Source: Iodidimonas nitroreducens
GTDB taxonomy: Bacteria; Pseudomonadota; Alphaproteobacteria; Sphingomonadales; Rhodothalassiaceae
Length of the DNA stretch: 64,000 nucleotides
Assembly: GCF_008579165.1 (NCBI RefSeq)
Contig: NZ_BKCN01000002.1
Direction: 5' to 3' (one strand)
Shown: piece by piece, positions 9,225 through 19,579 of the stretch
Position numbering within the stretch: position 1 is the stretch's first letter
How the letters are laid out: each line of letters opens with the position of its first letter
The notes under the pieces: generated by a model
What the model saw: the letters and a program-made list of their open reading frames with translations, nothing else
Databases searched by the model: none
What the model was told of the DNA's origin: nothing
Program-made: the position numbers and the translations under genes

Positions 9225-10064
9225 ATGGCGCTGCCACAATTCAGCATGCGTCAGCTTATGGAAGCTGGCGTTCATTTCGGTCACCAAACCCATCGTTGGA
9301 ATCCCAAGATGCGCGCCTATATTTTTGGCGATCGCAACGGGATTCATGTCGTTGATCTGTCGAAAACCGTTCCCTTGCTCTCGCGAGCGCTGAAAGAAGC
9401 GCGCGATGTAGTGGCGGGCGGCGGTCGGGTGCTTTTTGTGGGCACCAAGCGTCAGGCCTCGCCGATTGTTGCGGATGCCGCCCGGCGTTCGGGGCAGTAT
9501 TTTGTCAATCACCGCTGGCTTGGCGGGATGCTCACCAATTGGCGAACCATTTCCCAATCGATCAAACGGCTGAAACAGCTTGATGAAAAGCTGGCCGAAC
9601 CGGATACAGGCTTCACCAAGAAAGAACGTCTGCAACTCACCCGGCAGCGCGATAAGCTCGAACTCTCGCTTGGCGGGATTCGTGATATGGGCGGCTTGCC
9701 CGATCTGATTTTTGTGATCGATACCAATCGCGAAGAAATTGCCATTCAGGAAGCCAATCGCTTGGGGATTCCGGTGATTGCGGTGGTTGATACCAATTCC
9801 AATCCCGATGGCGTAACCTATCCCATTCCCGGCAATGATGATGCCACCCGGGCGGTGAAGCTTTATTGCGATCTGATGGCCATTTCCATTCTTGATGGGA
9901 TTTCTGTGCAGCTTGGCGAAAGTGGCGCTGATATTGGCGAAATGGAAACCGCGCCGGTGGAAGCGGTTCTGGATGATGCCCCCGCTGATGAAATCCCGAC
10001 TGAAATCCCGACGGCCGAAGCGCCTGTTGCTGAAGGCACGGACGGCACCGATACCAACGCCTGA
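9225..10064 (+). CDS. rpsB: 30S ribosomal protein S2
   Basis: Small-subunit ribosomal protein, 279 residues from the ATG at 9225 (MALPQFSMRQ), preceded by a strong AGGAG at 9211-9215. Family motifs include LMEAGVHFGHQTHRWNP, FVGTKRQA, NHRWLGGMLTNW and the strongly conserved PDLIFVIDTN. The last 45 residues form an acidic Ala/Glu/Pro/Thr-rich tail with a short IPTEIPTAEAP repeat, a common alphaproteobacterial extension. tsf follows after a 99-base spacer with a hairpin. The in-frame upstream ATG at 9162 would add residues unlike any S2 and has no ribosome site. Confidence 0.97.
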   Translation: MALPQFSMRQLMEAGVHFGHQTHRWNPKMRAYIFGDRNGIHVVDLSKTVPLLSRALKEARDVVAGGGRVLFVGTKRQASPIVADAARRSGQYFVNHRWLGGMLTNWRTISQSIKRLKQLDEKLAEPDTGFTKKERLQLTRQRDKLELSLGGIRDMGGLPDLIFVIDTNREEIAIQEANRLGIPVIAVVDTNSNPDGVTYPIPGNDDATRAVKLYCDLMAISILDGISVQLGESGADIGEMETAPVEAVLDDAPADEIPTEIPTAEAPVAEGTDGTDTNA

Positions 10065-10077
10065 TCATAAGGAATGA

Positions 10078-10112
10078 GGGCGGCTGATGGCCTGTTGGCT
10101 TTCTGGCCGCCC
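10078..10112 (+). promoter_or_regulatory. Hairpin in rpsB-tsf spacer
   Basis: GGGCGGC (10078-10084) and GCCGCCC (10106-10112) are perfect inverted repeats with a 21-base loop and no T-run. Such a spacer hairpin between rpsB and tsf could be an attenuator or transcript-stability element; this is inference from position and structure only. Confidence 0.35.
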
Positions 10113-10163
10113 GCAATCGATCCGGTTCGGGATGTGACGAGACAAGATGCGAAGGAACAGATG

Positions 10164-11090
10164 ATGGCTGACATTACAGCTTCGATGGTAAAAGAGCTGC
10201 GCACCAAAACCGGTGCCGGCATGATGGACTGCAAAAAAGCCCTTGGTGAAACCGATGGCAATCTTGAAGAAGCGGTGGATTGGCTGCGTAAGAAGGGTCT
10301 TGCAGCAGCGGCCAAGAAATCAGGCCGCGTAGCCGCTGAAGGCTTGATCGGTGTTGCGGTTTCTGATCGGCGCGGGGCGATGGTCGAGGTGAATTCCGAA
10401 ACCGATTTCGTGGCTCGCAACGAGCATTTCCAGGCCTTTGTCGGCAAAACTGCCGATCTGGCACTGGAATTTGGCGGTGATGTTGAAAATTTGAAAGCAG
10501 CCGCTTTTCCTGAAGCTGGTCGCACGGTCGAAGAACAGGCAACTCATCTGATCGCCACCATCGGCGAAAATATGTCCGTCCGGCGGAGCGTTTTGCTTGA
10601 GGTGCCCGAGGGTTATGTGGGCTCTTATGTGCATAATGCCGCAGCCGATGGCTTGGGCAAAATCGGTGTACTGGTGGCCTTGAAATCATCGGCACCTCAG
10701 GATGTTTTGGAACCTTTGGCCAAGCATATCGCCATGCATATCGCCGCCACAGCGCCGCAATCCCTTGATGTGGCTGATCTCGATCCGCAATTGATCGAGC
10801 GTGAAAAAACGGTTCTGAGCGATCAGGCCCGCGCCTCTGGCAAGCCGGAAAACATCATCGAAAAGATGATCGAAGGCCGGATGCGCAAATATTATGAGGA
10901 AGTCGTTCTGCTAAAGCAGATTTCTGTTGTCGATGGTGAAAATCGCGTTGAGCAGGTGGTGGAAGCCGCAGCCAAAGCCGCCGGTGCCCCCATTGAACTG
11001 CTGGCGTTCAGCCGCTTTGCCTTGGGCGAAGGCGTGGAGAAGGAAGAATCCGATTTCGCCGCTGAAGTGAAAGCGGCTGCCGGTTCCTGA
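10164..11090 (+). CDS. tsf: Elongation factor Ts
   Basis: Nucleotide exchange factor that regenerates EF-Tu-GTP. 308 residues from MADITASMVK; two adjacent ATGs (10161, 10164) follow an AAGGA site at 10152. The N-terminal UBA-like domain has LRTKTGAGMMDCKKAL, followed by the hallmark EVNSETDFVARNEHF, and the core ends with EGRMRKYYEEVVLL. Normal length for the alphaproteobacterial form. It follows rpsB as in most bacteria and is followed by a strong terminator. Confidence 0.97.
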   Translation: MADITASMVKELRTKTGAGMMDCKKALGETDGNLEEAVDWLRKKGLAAAAKKSGRVAAEGLIGVAVSDRRGAMVEVNSETDFVARNEHFQAFVGKTADLALEFGGDVENLKAAAFPEAGRTVEEQATHLIATIGENMSVRRSVLLEVPEGYVGSYVHNAAADGLGKIGVLVALKSSAPQDVLEPLAKHIAMHIAATAPQSLDVADLDPQLIEREKTVLSDQARASGKPENIIEKMIEGRMRKYYEEVVLLKQISVVDGENRVEQVVEAAAKAAGAPIELLAFSRFALGEGVEKEESDFAAEVKAAAGS

Positions 11091-11119
11091 TCCTTGTTTC
11101 TTTACGGGACATAATCGAT

Positions 11120-11154
11120 AGCCCGGTGGCCTTTTTGGCTGCCGGGCTTTTTTT
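11120..11154 (+). terminator. Rho-independent terminator after tsf
   Basis: AGCCCGG...CCGGGCT arms with an inner GCC/GGC pair around a TTTTT loop, followed directly by seven T. It separates the rpsB-tsf transcript from pyrH. Confidence 0.9.
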
Positions 11155-11257
11155 CACCAAAAATATCCCGGAACATGGTTTCGCCAGTGGCACATCTCGT
11201 CAACTGAAGCTAAGCTCCCGTGCGCATTCGTTGTTCCTGATCTCAAGAAAGCCGACC

Positions 11258-11989
11258 ATGACCATGACCAGTTCCCCCAAATATAAGCGCATTCTTCTCA
11301 AACTTTCGGGGGAAGCCCTGATGGGGGATAACAGCTATGGCATCGATCCGGCGGTGATTGATCGGATCGCTGCAGATATAAGCGCTGCGCGGGATATGGG
11401 TGTGGAAATCTGCCTTGTGGTGGGCGGCGGCAATATTTTTCGGGGCTTATCGGCAGCGGCCAGCGGATTTGATCGGGCATCAGCCGATTATATGGGGATG
11501 CTGGCTACAGTGATGAATGCTTTGGCTGTGCAAAATGGCCTTGAAAAACACGGGATTTATACCCGCGTTCTGTCGGCTATCCCCATGTCCAGCGTGTGCG
11601 AGCCTTATATCCGCCGCCGGGCGATCCGCCATATGGAAAAGGGGCGGGTGGTGATTTTTGCTGCGGGTACGGGCAATCCCTTTTTCACCACCGATACGGC
11701 GGCGGCCCTGCGGGCGGCTGAAATGTCATGTGATGCGCTGCTCAAGGGGACGCAGGTTGATGGTGTTTATACCGCCGACCCCAAAAAGGATAAAACGGCT
11801 GAGCGCTATGAGACGCTGAGCTTCATGGATGTCTTGCGCCAGGATTTGCAGGTGATGGATGCTTCGGCTGTCAGCCTGTGCCGCGAGAATAAAATTCCCA
11901 TTCTGGTTTTTTCCATCCAGAACCCCGGCGAACTCAGCCGCGTTCTCGATGGATCAGGAACATTCACGATTGTCGGAGAGAAGGACTAG
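11258..11989 (+). CDS. pyrH: UMP kinase
   Basis: Phosphorylates UMP to UDP in pyrimidine nucleotide synthesis; hexameric amino-acid-kinase fold. 243 residues. The phosphate-binding RILLKLSGEALMG near the start, the VVGGGNIFRG loop, the DYMGMLATVMNAL segment and FTTDTAAALRAAEM identify it. The start is ATG 11258 or ATG 11264, both after a CAAGAAAG purine stretch. An in-frame upstream extension to 11126 runs through the tsf terminator and is rejected. frr follows after three bases. Confidence 0.96.
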   Translation: MTMTSSPKYKRILLKLSGEALMGDNSYGIDPAVIDRIAADISAARDMGVEICLVVGGGNIFRGLSAAASGFDRASADYMGMLATVMNALAVQNGLEKHGIYTRVLSAIPMSSVCEPYIRRRAIRHMEKGRVVIFAAGTGNPFFTTDTAAALRAAEMSCDALLKGTQVDGVYTADPKKDKTAERYETLSFMDVLRQDLQVMDASAVSLCRENKIPILVFSIQNPGELSRVLDGSGTFTIVGEKD

Positions 11990-11992
11990 ACG

Positions 11993-12550
11993 ATGGCGGA
12001 CACACTCTTCAAAGACCTCGAACGCCGCATGAAAGGCGCGATCGACAGTTTAAAGCATGAATTTTCGGGGCTGCGCACCGGGCGGGCCAATACGGCCATG
12101 CTCGATCCCGTGACTGTTGATGTTTATGGCGCGATGATGCCAATCAATCAGGTGGCAACCGTTTCCACCCCCGAAGCCCGGATGCTGAGCGTGCAGGTGT
12201 GGGATCGCTCGAATGTGAGCGCGGTGGAAAAAGCCATCCGCAATTCCGGTTTGGGTTTGAATCCCATGACAGAAGGGGCAACCCTGCGTATTCCGGTTCC
12301 TGAATTGAGCGAGGAACGTCGGCGCGAAATGTCGAAAGTGGCAGCGAAATATGCCGAGCAATCGCGCATCGCCGTCAGAAATGTGCGCCGCGATGGCATG
12401 GACGATGTCAAAAAGCTCGAAAAAGATGGTGAAATTGGTCAGGATGAGGCCAAGAAATGGTCTGATCGCATCCAGAAGCTGACAGATGATATGATTGCGC
12501 AGATCGATCAGGTTCTGGCGCACAAGGAAAAGGAAATCATGCAGGTTTGA
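11993..12550 (+). CDS. frr: Ribosome recycling factor
   Basis: Splits post-termination ribosomes together with EF-G. 185 residues, the family's standard length. Key segments: LKHEFSGLRTGRANTAMLD with the conserved Arg of domain I, RIPVPELSEERRREMSKV, and the C-terminal helix KLTDDMIAQIDQVLAHKEKEIMQV. It lies between pyrH (three-base gap) and uppS (TGATG, one-base overlap), the classical order. Confidence 0.97.
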   Translation: MADTLFKDLERRMKGAIDSLKHEFSGLRTGRANTAMLDPVTVDVYGAMMPINQVATVSTPEARMLSVQVWDRSNVSAVEKAIRNSGLGLNPMTEGATLRIPVPELSEERRREMSKVAAKYAEQSRIAVRNVRRDGMDDVKKLEKDGEIGQDEAKKWSDRIQKLTDDMIAQIDQVLAHKEKEIMQV

Positions 12551-13287
12551 TGGCCTCCGTTCAACCCACAACCGAACCTGCGGGGTTGGCTTCGATCCCC
12601 CGTCACATTGCCATCATCATGGATGGGAATGGCCGTTGGGCTGCGGCCCATCATCTGCCGCGCGCCCTGGGGCATCGTCGGGGGGCGGATGCCGTGCGCC
12701 GCACGGTTGAGGCCTGCATTGCCGAAGGCATTGCGGTGCTGACCCTTTATGCTTTTTCATCGGAAAACTGGAAACGACCCGCCGATGAGGTTGAAGATCT
12801 GATGGCGCTGTTGCGTCTTTATCTGAAGCGCGAAATCAACGATCTGCACCAGAATGGGGTTCGGGTCCGCTTCATGGGTGCATTGAAGGATCTGTCCGCC
12901 GATCTGCAAATGATGATCAAAAAAGCTGAGGCCCGTACGATAAACAATAAAAAGCTGACCTTGGTGATTGCCCTTAATTATGGCTCGCAGGCGGAAATTG
13001 TGATGGCTTGCAAGGCTTTGGCGCAAAAAGCCGTGGCGGGAGAGATAACCCCCAATGAGATTAATTGCCAAATGCTGGCCAATCATTTGCAATTGGCCGA
13101 TCTGCCGCAGCCGGATCTGGTGATCCGAACCAGTGGCGAGAAAAGACTGAGCAATTTTCTTCTTTGGCAATCGGCCTATTCCGAATTACTTTTTCTCGAT
13201 ATTTTATGGCCGGACTTCAATGCCGAAAGCTTGAAAACAGCGATCAGGGATTATCAGGGACGGGAGCGGCGATTTGGTGGCCGATAA
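12550..13287 (+). CDS. uppS: Undecaprenyl diphosphate synthase
   Basis: Cis-prenyltransferase that makes the C55 lipid carrier for peptidoglycan. 245 residues. The catalytic Asp motif is IAIIMDGNGRWA, followed by GHRRGADAVRRTVE, TLYAFSSENWKRP and the C-terminal LVIRTSGEKRLSNFLLWQ; all family signatures are intact. The ATG at 12550 shares one base with the frr stop. cdsA follows with a short overlap. Confidence 0.97.
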   Translation: MASVQPTTEPAGLASIPRHIAIIMDGNGRWAAAHHLPRALGHRRGADAVRRTVEACIAEGIAVLTLYAFSSENWKRPADEVEDLMALLRLYLKREINDLHQNGVRVRFMGALKDLSADLQMMIKKAEARTINNKKLTLVIALNYGSQAEIVMACKALAQKAVAGEITPNEINCQMLANHLQLADLPQPDLVIRTSGEKRLSNFLLWQSAYSELLFLDILWPDFNAESLKTAIRDYQGRERRFGGR

Positions 13288-14183
13288 ACGTGCAGAGCAA
13301 GAACCGGATGAGCATAAGGATGGGGATGATCTCCTGATCGATGCCATACATGTCCAGCCAACGCCCTCGCAATTGATGACCCGGGTGAGTTCCGCCCTTA
13401 TTCTCATTCCTTTGGCTTTATCTGCCGTTTGGCTTGGCGGCATCTGGTTTGCCGGGCTTTTGGCCCTTGTGGGCGCGGTGATGAGTGTGGAATGGGCCAT
13501 AATCGCCGGTTTCAATCGTCGACTTTTGGGCGCTTTTTATGGTTTCACAACCCTTCTTGTTGCAGGGTTTATCCTGTTTTCATCAGAAAAATTTGCTCCT
13601 GATTTTGCAGTAGGTTCTCTTTCGTCACTCGCCGATTGGGGGCTTTTTACAGCTTGTGCGGGCGGCGTTTTGTTATTGCTTTCTTTGGCCTCTGCTCGCT
13701 TTGCCCCTTTGAAATGGGGGGGGCTTGCCATTTTCTATTGCTGGACCCCCCTATATGCCTGATGTGGCTGCGGGCACAGGATGGGGGCTTATGGCTTGTG
13801 GCCTGGGTGCTTTTGGTGGTGTGGGGAACCGATATTGGCGGTTATTTTGTTGGCCGGGCGGTTGGCGGTGCCAAACTTGTGCCAAAAATCAGCCTAATAA
13901 AACATGGGCGGGCCTTTTTGGCGGCATGGCTTTGGCGGCTGTGGCGGGTTTGATCGGGGCTTTATGGTTTCATTTTGGCTCGATTTTTTATCTGGCTTTG
14001 GCGGCGGCTGGGCTTGCCGTGGTCGGCCAGATTGGTGATCTTGCGGAAAGTGCCTTGAAGCGGCATTTCAATGTCAAGGATTCCGGGCGGATTATTCCCG
14101 GCCATGGGGGTGTTCTGGATCGGGTGGATGGACTTGTTTTCGTGGCGCCGCTGGTGGCTCTGTTCCTTTATTTTGCGCGATAA
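13277..14183 (+). CDS. cdsA: Phosphatidate cytidylyltransferase (two frameshifts)
   Basis: Makes CDP-diacylglycerol, the precursor of all phospholipids. About 302 residues if two single-base losses are restored. Part one ends CWTPLYA at a TGA (13760); part two reads MWLRAQDGGLWLVAWVLLVVWGTDIGGYFVGRAVGGAK; part three reads NKTWAGLFGGMA and ends with the family signature VKDSGRIIPGHGGVLDRVDGL. GCCCTGATG for GCCTGATG near 13758 and AGCCCTAAT for AGCCTAAT near 13893 mend both. Multiple membrane helices. The start is probably GTG 13277, overlapping uppS; an internal ATG (MTRVSSALIL) is an alternative. Confidence 0.9.
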
Positions 14184-14198
14184 ACAAAGAGACGATTT

Positions 14199-15362
14199 AT
14201 GAATGAGGTTCGCACCATCACGATTTTGGGGTCAACCGGCTCGATCGGGTGCAATACATTGTCTTTGGTTGAAGACAATCCCCAGGCTTGGCGGGTACTG
14301 GCTCTGACGGCTCATAGCAATGTCGATTTATTGGCAGAACAGGCAAAGCGGGTAGGGGCCCAATTGGCCGTAATTGCCGATCCGGCGAAATTTGCAGCCC
14401 TCAAAGATGCCCTTGCCGGTTCTGATGTGCGGGCTGCGGCCGGCCCGGATGCCCTGCTCGAAGCCGCCGAACTCCCCGCCGACTGGGTGATGGCGGCGAT
14501 TGTGGGGGCGGCTGGCCTGAAGCCGACGATGAAGGCCATCGAGCGCGGCGCGATCATTGGTTTGGCTAATAAGGAATGTCTGGTTTGTGCGGGCGATCTT
14601 GTCATGAAAGCCGTGCAAACCCATGGCGCCACCTTGCTCCCTGTGGATTCAGAGCATAATGCCATTTTTCAGGTGTTTGATTTCGCGCGACCCGAAGGTG
14701 TGTCGAAAATCATCCTCACCGCTTCGGGCGGGCCTTTCCGTACCCATCCTCTTGCCAGCCTGCAAGATGTCACCCCGCAACAGGCGGTCAAGCATCCCAA
14801 TTGGGCGATGGGCGCGAAAATTTCCGTGGATTCCGCCAGCATGATGAACAAGGGTCTCGAGTTGATCGAGGCCTATCATCTTTTTCCTCTGGCCGAAGAT
14901 CGGATCGAAATTCTGATCCACCCCCAATCGGTGATCCATTCCATGGTGGCGTTTGTTGATGGCTCGGTTCTGGCGCAGCTCGGCAGCCCCGATATGCGCA
15001 CGCCGATTGCCTATTCTTTGGCCTGGCCCGCCCGAATGAAAGCGCCGGTCAAGCCACTTGATCTTGCCGAAATCGCCCGGCTCGATTTTGAAGTTCCTGA
15101 TCTGGTGCGGTTTCCGGCCCTGCGGATGGCCCGGGATGCCTTGCGCGCCGGGGGCAGCAGCCCAACCATTTTGAACGCAGCCAATGAAATTGCCGTGGCG
15201 GCTTTTCTGGAAAAGCGGATTGGCTTTCTGGATATCACTTCTATTGTTGAAGAGTGCCTTTCAGCCATGCCATCGGTTGATCTTGGCTGCCTTGATGATG
15301 TTTATGAAATCGACAGCCGCGCCAGAGCGCAGGCCGCATCCTGCGTCAACGCACTGGTATAA
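14199..15362 (+). CDS. dxr: 1-deoxy-D-xylulose 5-phosphate reductoisomerase
   Basis: Second enzyme of the MEP isoprenoid pathway: converts DXP to MEP with NADPH. 387 residues. The NADPH motif GSTGSIGCNT is at the N-terminus; ALANKECLV-like LANKECLVCAG, the metal/substrate region PVDSEHNAIFQ, ASGGPFR and SASMMNKGLELIEA are all present. Intact. It supplies isopentenyl units for the UppS made two genes upstream. Confidence 0.97.
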   Translation: MNEVRTITILGSTGSIGCNTLSLVEDNPQAWRVLALTAHSNVDLLAEQAKRVGAQLAVIADPAKFAALKDALAGSDVRAAAGPDALLEAAELPADWVMAAIVGAAGLKPTMKAIERGAIIGLANKECLVCAGDLVMKAVQTHGATLLPVDSEHNAIFQVFDFARPEGVSKIILTASGGPFRTHPLASLQDVTPQQAVKHPNWAMGAKISVDSASMMNKGLELIEAYHLFPLAEDRIEILIHPQSVIHSMVAFVDGSVLAQLGSPDMRTPIAYSLAWPARMKAPVKPLDLAEIARLDFEVPDLVRFPALRMARDALRAGGSSPTILNAANEIAVAAFLEKRIGFLDITSIVEECLSAMPSVDLGCLDDVYEIDSRARAQAASCVNALV

Positions 15363-15373
15363 GGTCTTTTGCC

Positions 15374-16488
15374 ATGGAAACCGGCAATCCCGGATTGATC
15401 TTTACGATCATCAGTTTTCTGATTGCTCTCACCATCCTCGTTTTTGTGCATGAGTGGGGCCATTATATCGTGGCGCGCCTGTTCAAGGTGCGGGTGGATG
15501 TGTTTTCCATTGGCTTTGGTCGTGAAATTTATGGCCGGACCGACAAGAACGGAACACGCTGGAAATTCAGCATTTTGCCCCTTGGGGGCTATGTCAAATT
15601 TTACGGCGATGCCAATCAGACAAGTCAGGGCACCCCCGATCTCGATAGCCAGATGAGCGATGAAGAGAAAGCCGTGTGCTTTCATTATAAGCCGGTGGGC
15701 CAGCGGGCAGCGATTGTAGCGGCCGGGCCTGTGATCAATTTTCTTTTCGCTATTTTGATCTATTTCGGTCTGTTCGTCAGCATCGGCCAACCGGTGCAGC
15801 CAGCCATCATTGCCGATGTTCAGCCGATATGCCGGCGCAGGGGATTGGATTGCAGGCCGGTGATAAGATTCTGTCTGTGGCGGGCCATAAGATCGAGGAC
15901 GCCCGCGCCCTGATCCGAACCGTCTCCCTTTATCCAGAGATGACCGTGGATATCGTCTGGCTGCGCGATCAGGATCAATTCAGCCAAAAGGTGACATTGG
16001 CTGAAGATGTGCAAATTGACCGATTCGGAAACAAATATCGCCGTGGCCTTTTGGGCGTGGCGCTTGATGCCCCCCAAAGCCTGCAAAGATCAGGGGTTTT
16101 TGAAGCCATGGGTGAGGCGGTTTCAGAAACGGTGACGATGGTGCGGCTAATGCTTACCGCCACGGGGCAGGTCATCATGGGGGTGCGCTCTCTTGATGAT
16201 CTGGGGGGGCCTGTGAAGATCGCGAAGGTAACAGGCGAGCAGGCATCACTGGGAATTCTGGCTTTTATTCAATTGGTTGCCTTGATTTCCATCAATCTTG
16301 GTCTGGTCAATCTTTTTCCGATTCCCATGCTCGATGGTGGCCATTTGCTGTTTCACCTGTTTGAAGCGATCAAGGGTTCGCCGGTGAGCGCCCGCATTCA
16401 GGAGATGGGATATATGGCTGGCTTTGCCCTGATCATCAGCTTGATGCTGTTTCTTACTTTGAACGACTTGCAATCCTTGGTGCAGTGA
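15374..16488 (+). CDS. rseP: Site-2 zinc metalloprotease RseP (one frameshift)
   Basis: Intramembrane protease that cleaves anti-sigma factors in envelope stress. About 371 residues when repaired. The zinc motif HEWGH sits in the first membrane helix; a PDZ domain follows (GLQAGDKILSVAGHKIED), and the C-terminal active-site helix has NLFPIPMLDGGHL. The frame breaks near 15824: CAGCCCGAT (or CAGCCGGAT) for CAGCCGAT joins IIADVQP to DMPAQGIG at the start of the PDZ domain. It lies between dxr and bamA in the usual order. Confidence 0.93.
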
Positions 16489-18940
16489 GACAGTCTGCCC
16501 ACGCACTCGATGATGAATTTCAATTTCAGATAAGGTATGTGACATTGCGGACGTTCCTGCTTAATCGGGTGCCCTCCCTTGCTCCTGTTCTTTTTCGTGT
16601 CCTTTTGGCATCCGTTCTTCTGCTTTGGACTGCGCCTCAGCTAAAGGCTCAGGATCTGAGCACCACGCCATCCCCCTTTGCCGTTGGTGAAGGCCGGATC
16701 GAAGGCATCGCCGTTAGGGGGATCCAACGGATCGAATCCGCTACGGTGGTTTCTTATCTTTCGGTCAGGATCGGGGATCCTTTCGATCCTCGTTTGCTTG
16801 ACGATAGCCTGAAAAGCCTCTTTGCCACGGGCCTGTTTGCCGATGTGTCTTTTGATCGGCGCGGCAATACCCTGATTATCGATGTCGCTGAAAATCCGAT
16901 CATCAATCGCATCATTTTTGATGGCAATAAACGCCTTGATAATGAAGAGCTGAGCGCCGAAGTTCAATTGCGCCCGCGGATCGTCTTTACCCGCGCCAAA
17001 GTGCAGGCCGATGTGCAGCGGATGCTCGATCTTTATCGGCGATCGGGCCGCTTTGCTGCGGTGATCGAGCCTAAGGTGGTGCAGCTTCCGCAAAATCGTG
17101 TCGATTTGATTTTCGAGATTTCCGAAGGCCCGAAAAGCAAGATCAGGCGGATCAATATCATTGGAAACTCTGCCTTTTCCGATAAGGATCTGCGGGCTGA
17201 AATGGCCACCACAGAAGCGCGTTGGTGGCGGCTTTTCGGCTCCAATGATACCTATGATCCTGATCGACAGGCATTTGACCGTGAACAATTGCGCAAATTC
17301 TATTTCAATAATGGCTATGCCGATTTTCGCGTTGTATCCGCCACCGCTGAGTTGACACCTAATCGTGAGGATTTCATCGTTACCTTCGTGATCGAGGAGG
17401 GCGAGACCTATCGTTTTGGCACGGTCGAGATCGAAAGCGAAATCCGCGACATTGATGAATCCCTGTTTCGCGCTTTTTTAGGGATGCGGGAAGGGCAGCT
17501 TTATAATCTCGACAGAATCACCAATACCGTTGAGCGGCTGACCAATGCCGCCGGGGTGCTGGGCTATGCCTTTGTGACCGTGCGCCCCATACCGCGCAAA
17601 AATCGTGAAACCAATACGCTGGATATCACCTTCCGCATTCTGGATGCCCCACGGGTTTATGTGGAGCGGATCGAAGTGCATGGCAATGTGCGAACCCGCG
17701 ATCAGGTGGTTCGGCGCGAATTCCGGCTGGTTGAGGGTGATGCCTTCAATCTGTCGAAGATGGAACGGTCGCGTCAGCGCATCAATTCGCTGGGCTTTTT
17801 CCGGGAAGCCGAAGTTGAACAGCTTCCAGGCAGCAGACCGGATAGATTGGTGCTCGATGTCAGCCTCGAAGAAGATGCCACCGGTGAATTATCCCTGGGC
17901 GCGGCTTTTTCCAGCCTTGAAAATTTCATTTTCGAATTCAGTATCCGGGAACGCAATCTTTTGGGCCGGGCGCAGGAATTGCGGCTGAATTTCTCACTCT
18001 CCAGCCTGCGCCAACAGATCGATATCGGCTTCACCGAGCCGCGCTTTTTGGGCCGGAATATTTCAGCCGGGATTGATCTTTTCCAAATCAATCTGGAACA
18101 AAGCCGGTTCAGCAGTTTCCAGACCACCACCACAGGCCTTTCCTTGCGCCTTGGTCTGCCGATTGCCGAACGCGCCGTGCTGGCCTTGCGCTATTCCATC
18201 CGTCGCGATCTCGTGGATATCGGCAATATCGATCCGAATCGCACGTCCCGCTTTATTCGTGATCAGTTGGGGGATAATATCACGTCTTTGGTGGGCTATA
18301 GCCTGATCTATGATAGCCTCAATCATCCCTTGCGCCCAACACGTGGGCAACGGGCGGTTTTCAGCAGGATCTGGCCGGATTGGGGGGCGATATCTTCTAT
18401 CTCCGCACCCGGCTCGATTATGATAAATTCGTGCCGTTGATCTGGGGCTTTTATGGCCGCTTGGGCGCCGAAGGTGGCTATATTCGTGGCTTGGGTCAGG
18501 ATATCCGGATCAATGATCGCTTCTTCCTTGGTGGGCCAAGGGTGCGCGGCTTTGATACGGCGGGTCTGGGACCGGCGGCTGTTCTGCTCGATAATGAAGG
18601 CAATCCGATTACCGGTTTCCGGCCTGATTTCATCGGGGGTGAGGCTTTCTATCAAGGGACTGCGGAATTGTTCCTGCCCTTGGGCGAAGCCGCGCGTGAA
18701 TTAGGGGTGCAAGCCAGCCTTTATCTGGATGCTGCTTCCTTGTTCGAGATTAGCGGCAATACTGAGTTCGAGGGGGAAGCTGTGTTTGGCGATACAGCCA
18801 AACCCCGTATTTCTGTTGGTCTGGGCGTAGCTTGGGAATCACCCTTTGGACCATTCCGGATCGATTTCGCCAAAATCTTGCAGAGCGAAGAATTTGACGA
18901 TACCAAAACGTTCCAGTTCAATGTTGGAACCAGTTTCTGA
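16485..18940 (+). CDS. bamA: Outer membrane protein assembly factor BamA (one frameshift)
   Basis: Omp85 core of the machine that inserts beta-barrel proteins. About 818 residues when repaired: a signal peptide (LLASVLLLWTAPQLKAQ), five POTRA domains (about 50-450) and a C-terminal barrel with the lid-lock motif GGPRVRGFDTAG and a terminal Phe. The frame breaks near 18365, in the barrel; AGCCAGGAT for AGCAGGAT joins GQRAVFS to QDLAGLGGDIFY. The GTG at 16485 overlaps the rseP stop (GTGA); GTG 16539 or TTG 16545 after an AAGG would give a shorter, more usual signal peptide. Confidence 0.93.
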
Positions 18941-18975
18941 AAATATACGACCTGAAATAGAAGGAAGGACGTCTC

Positions 18976-19524
18976 GTGCTGAAAAAAATTCTAATGACAA
19001 TGGGGCTGATCATGCTGGCGGGCGCGGCCCATGCGCAATCAACCCCCAATTCCAAAATCATCGTCGTTGATTTTGATCGGGTTTCCCGCGAATCTTTGGT
19101 GGGCAAGGATATTGCGGCCCAAACCCAATCCTTTCGTCTTGATCTGGAAGGGCAGGCCCGCGCCGTGCAGCAGCAGCTGACGGCCGAAGAAGAAGAACTG
19201 ACAAAACAACGCAGCATCATCAGCCAGGATGCATTCAACGAAAAAGTGCGTACTTTCCAGCAAAAAGCGCAAAAAATGCAGGCTGATCTTCAAGGCCTTG
19301 ATCGCCAGAGCGGACAGGCCATGCAGCAGGCCAATCTGGAAGTTCAGCGCGCCTTGCGGCCGATCGTGCGCGAAACAATGGAAGCGAAGGGAGCCAATAT
19401 CGTTCTGGATAAAGCTCTCGTCTCGCATCATGTGGCAGGGTTGGATGTCACCACTGAAGTGATTGAAAAGCTTAATGAAGTTCTGCCAAGCTATGATGTG
19501 TCCCTGCCTAAAGTGAAAGAATGA
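18976..19524 (+). CDS. skp: OmpH/Skp family periplasmic chaperone
   Basis: Periplasmic chaperone that holds unfolded outer-membrane proteins on the way to BamA. 182 residues from a GTG start after a strong AAGGAAGGA site. Signal peptide with cleavage after AHAQ, then the family opening IIVVDFDRVSRESLVGKDI and a long coiled-coil tentacle region (about 55-120), ending in a small beta segment with ANIVLDKALV. Directly downstream of bamA as usual. In most Proteobacteria lpxD would come next; here fabZ does. Confidence 0.93.
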   Translation: MLKKILMTMGLIMLAGAAHAQSTPNSKIIVVDFDRVSRESLVGKDIAAQTQSFRLDLEGQARAVQQQLTAEEEELTKQRSIISQDAFNEKVRTFQQKAQKMQADLQGLDRQSGQAMQQANLEVQRALRPIVRETMEAKGANIVLDKALVSHHVAGLDVTTEVIEKLNEVLPSYDVSLPKVKE

Positions 19525-19579
19525 TCCGAGCTTCAGGCCAGCAGACTTATCCCGTCATGAACGAGAGAGCAAAAATCGA

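Noticed and set aside
13277..18940. Programmed ribosomal frameshifting in cdsA, rseP and bamA
   Set aside because: No slippery heptamer or downstream pseudoknot recurs at the breaks, and so many genes with the same C/G loss point to sequence error.
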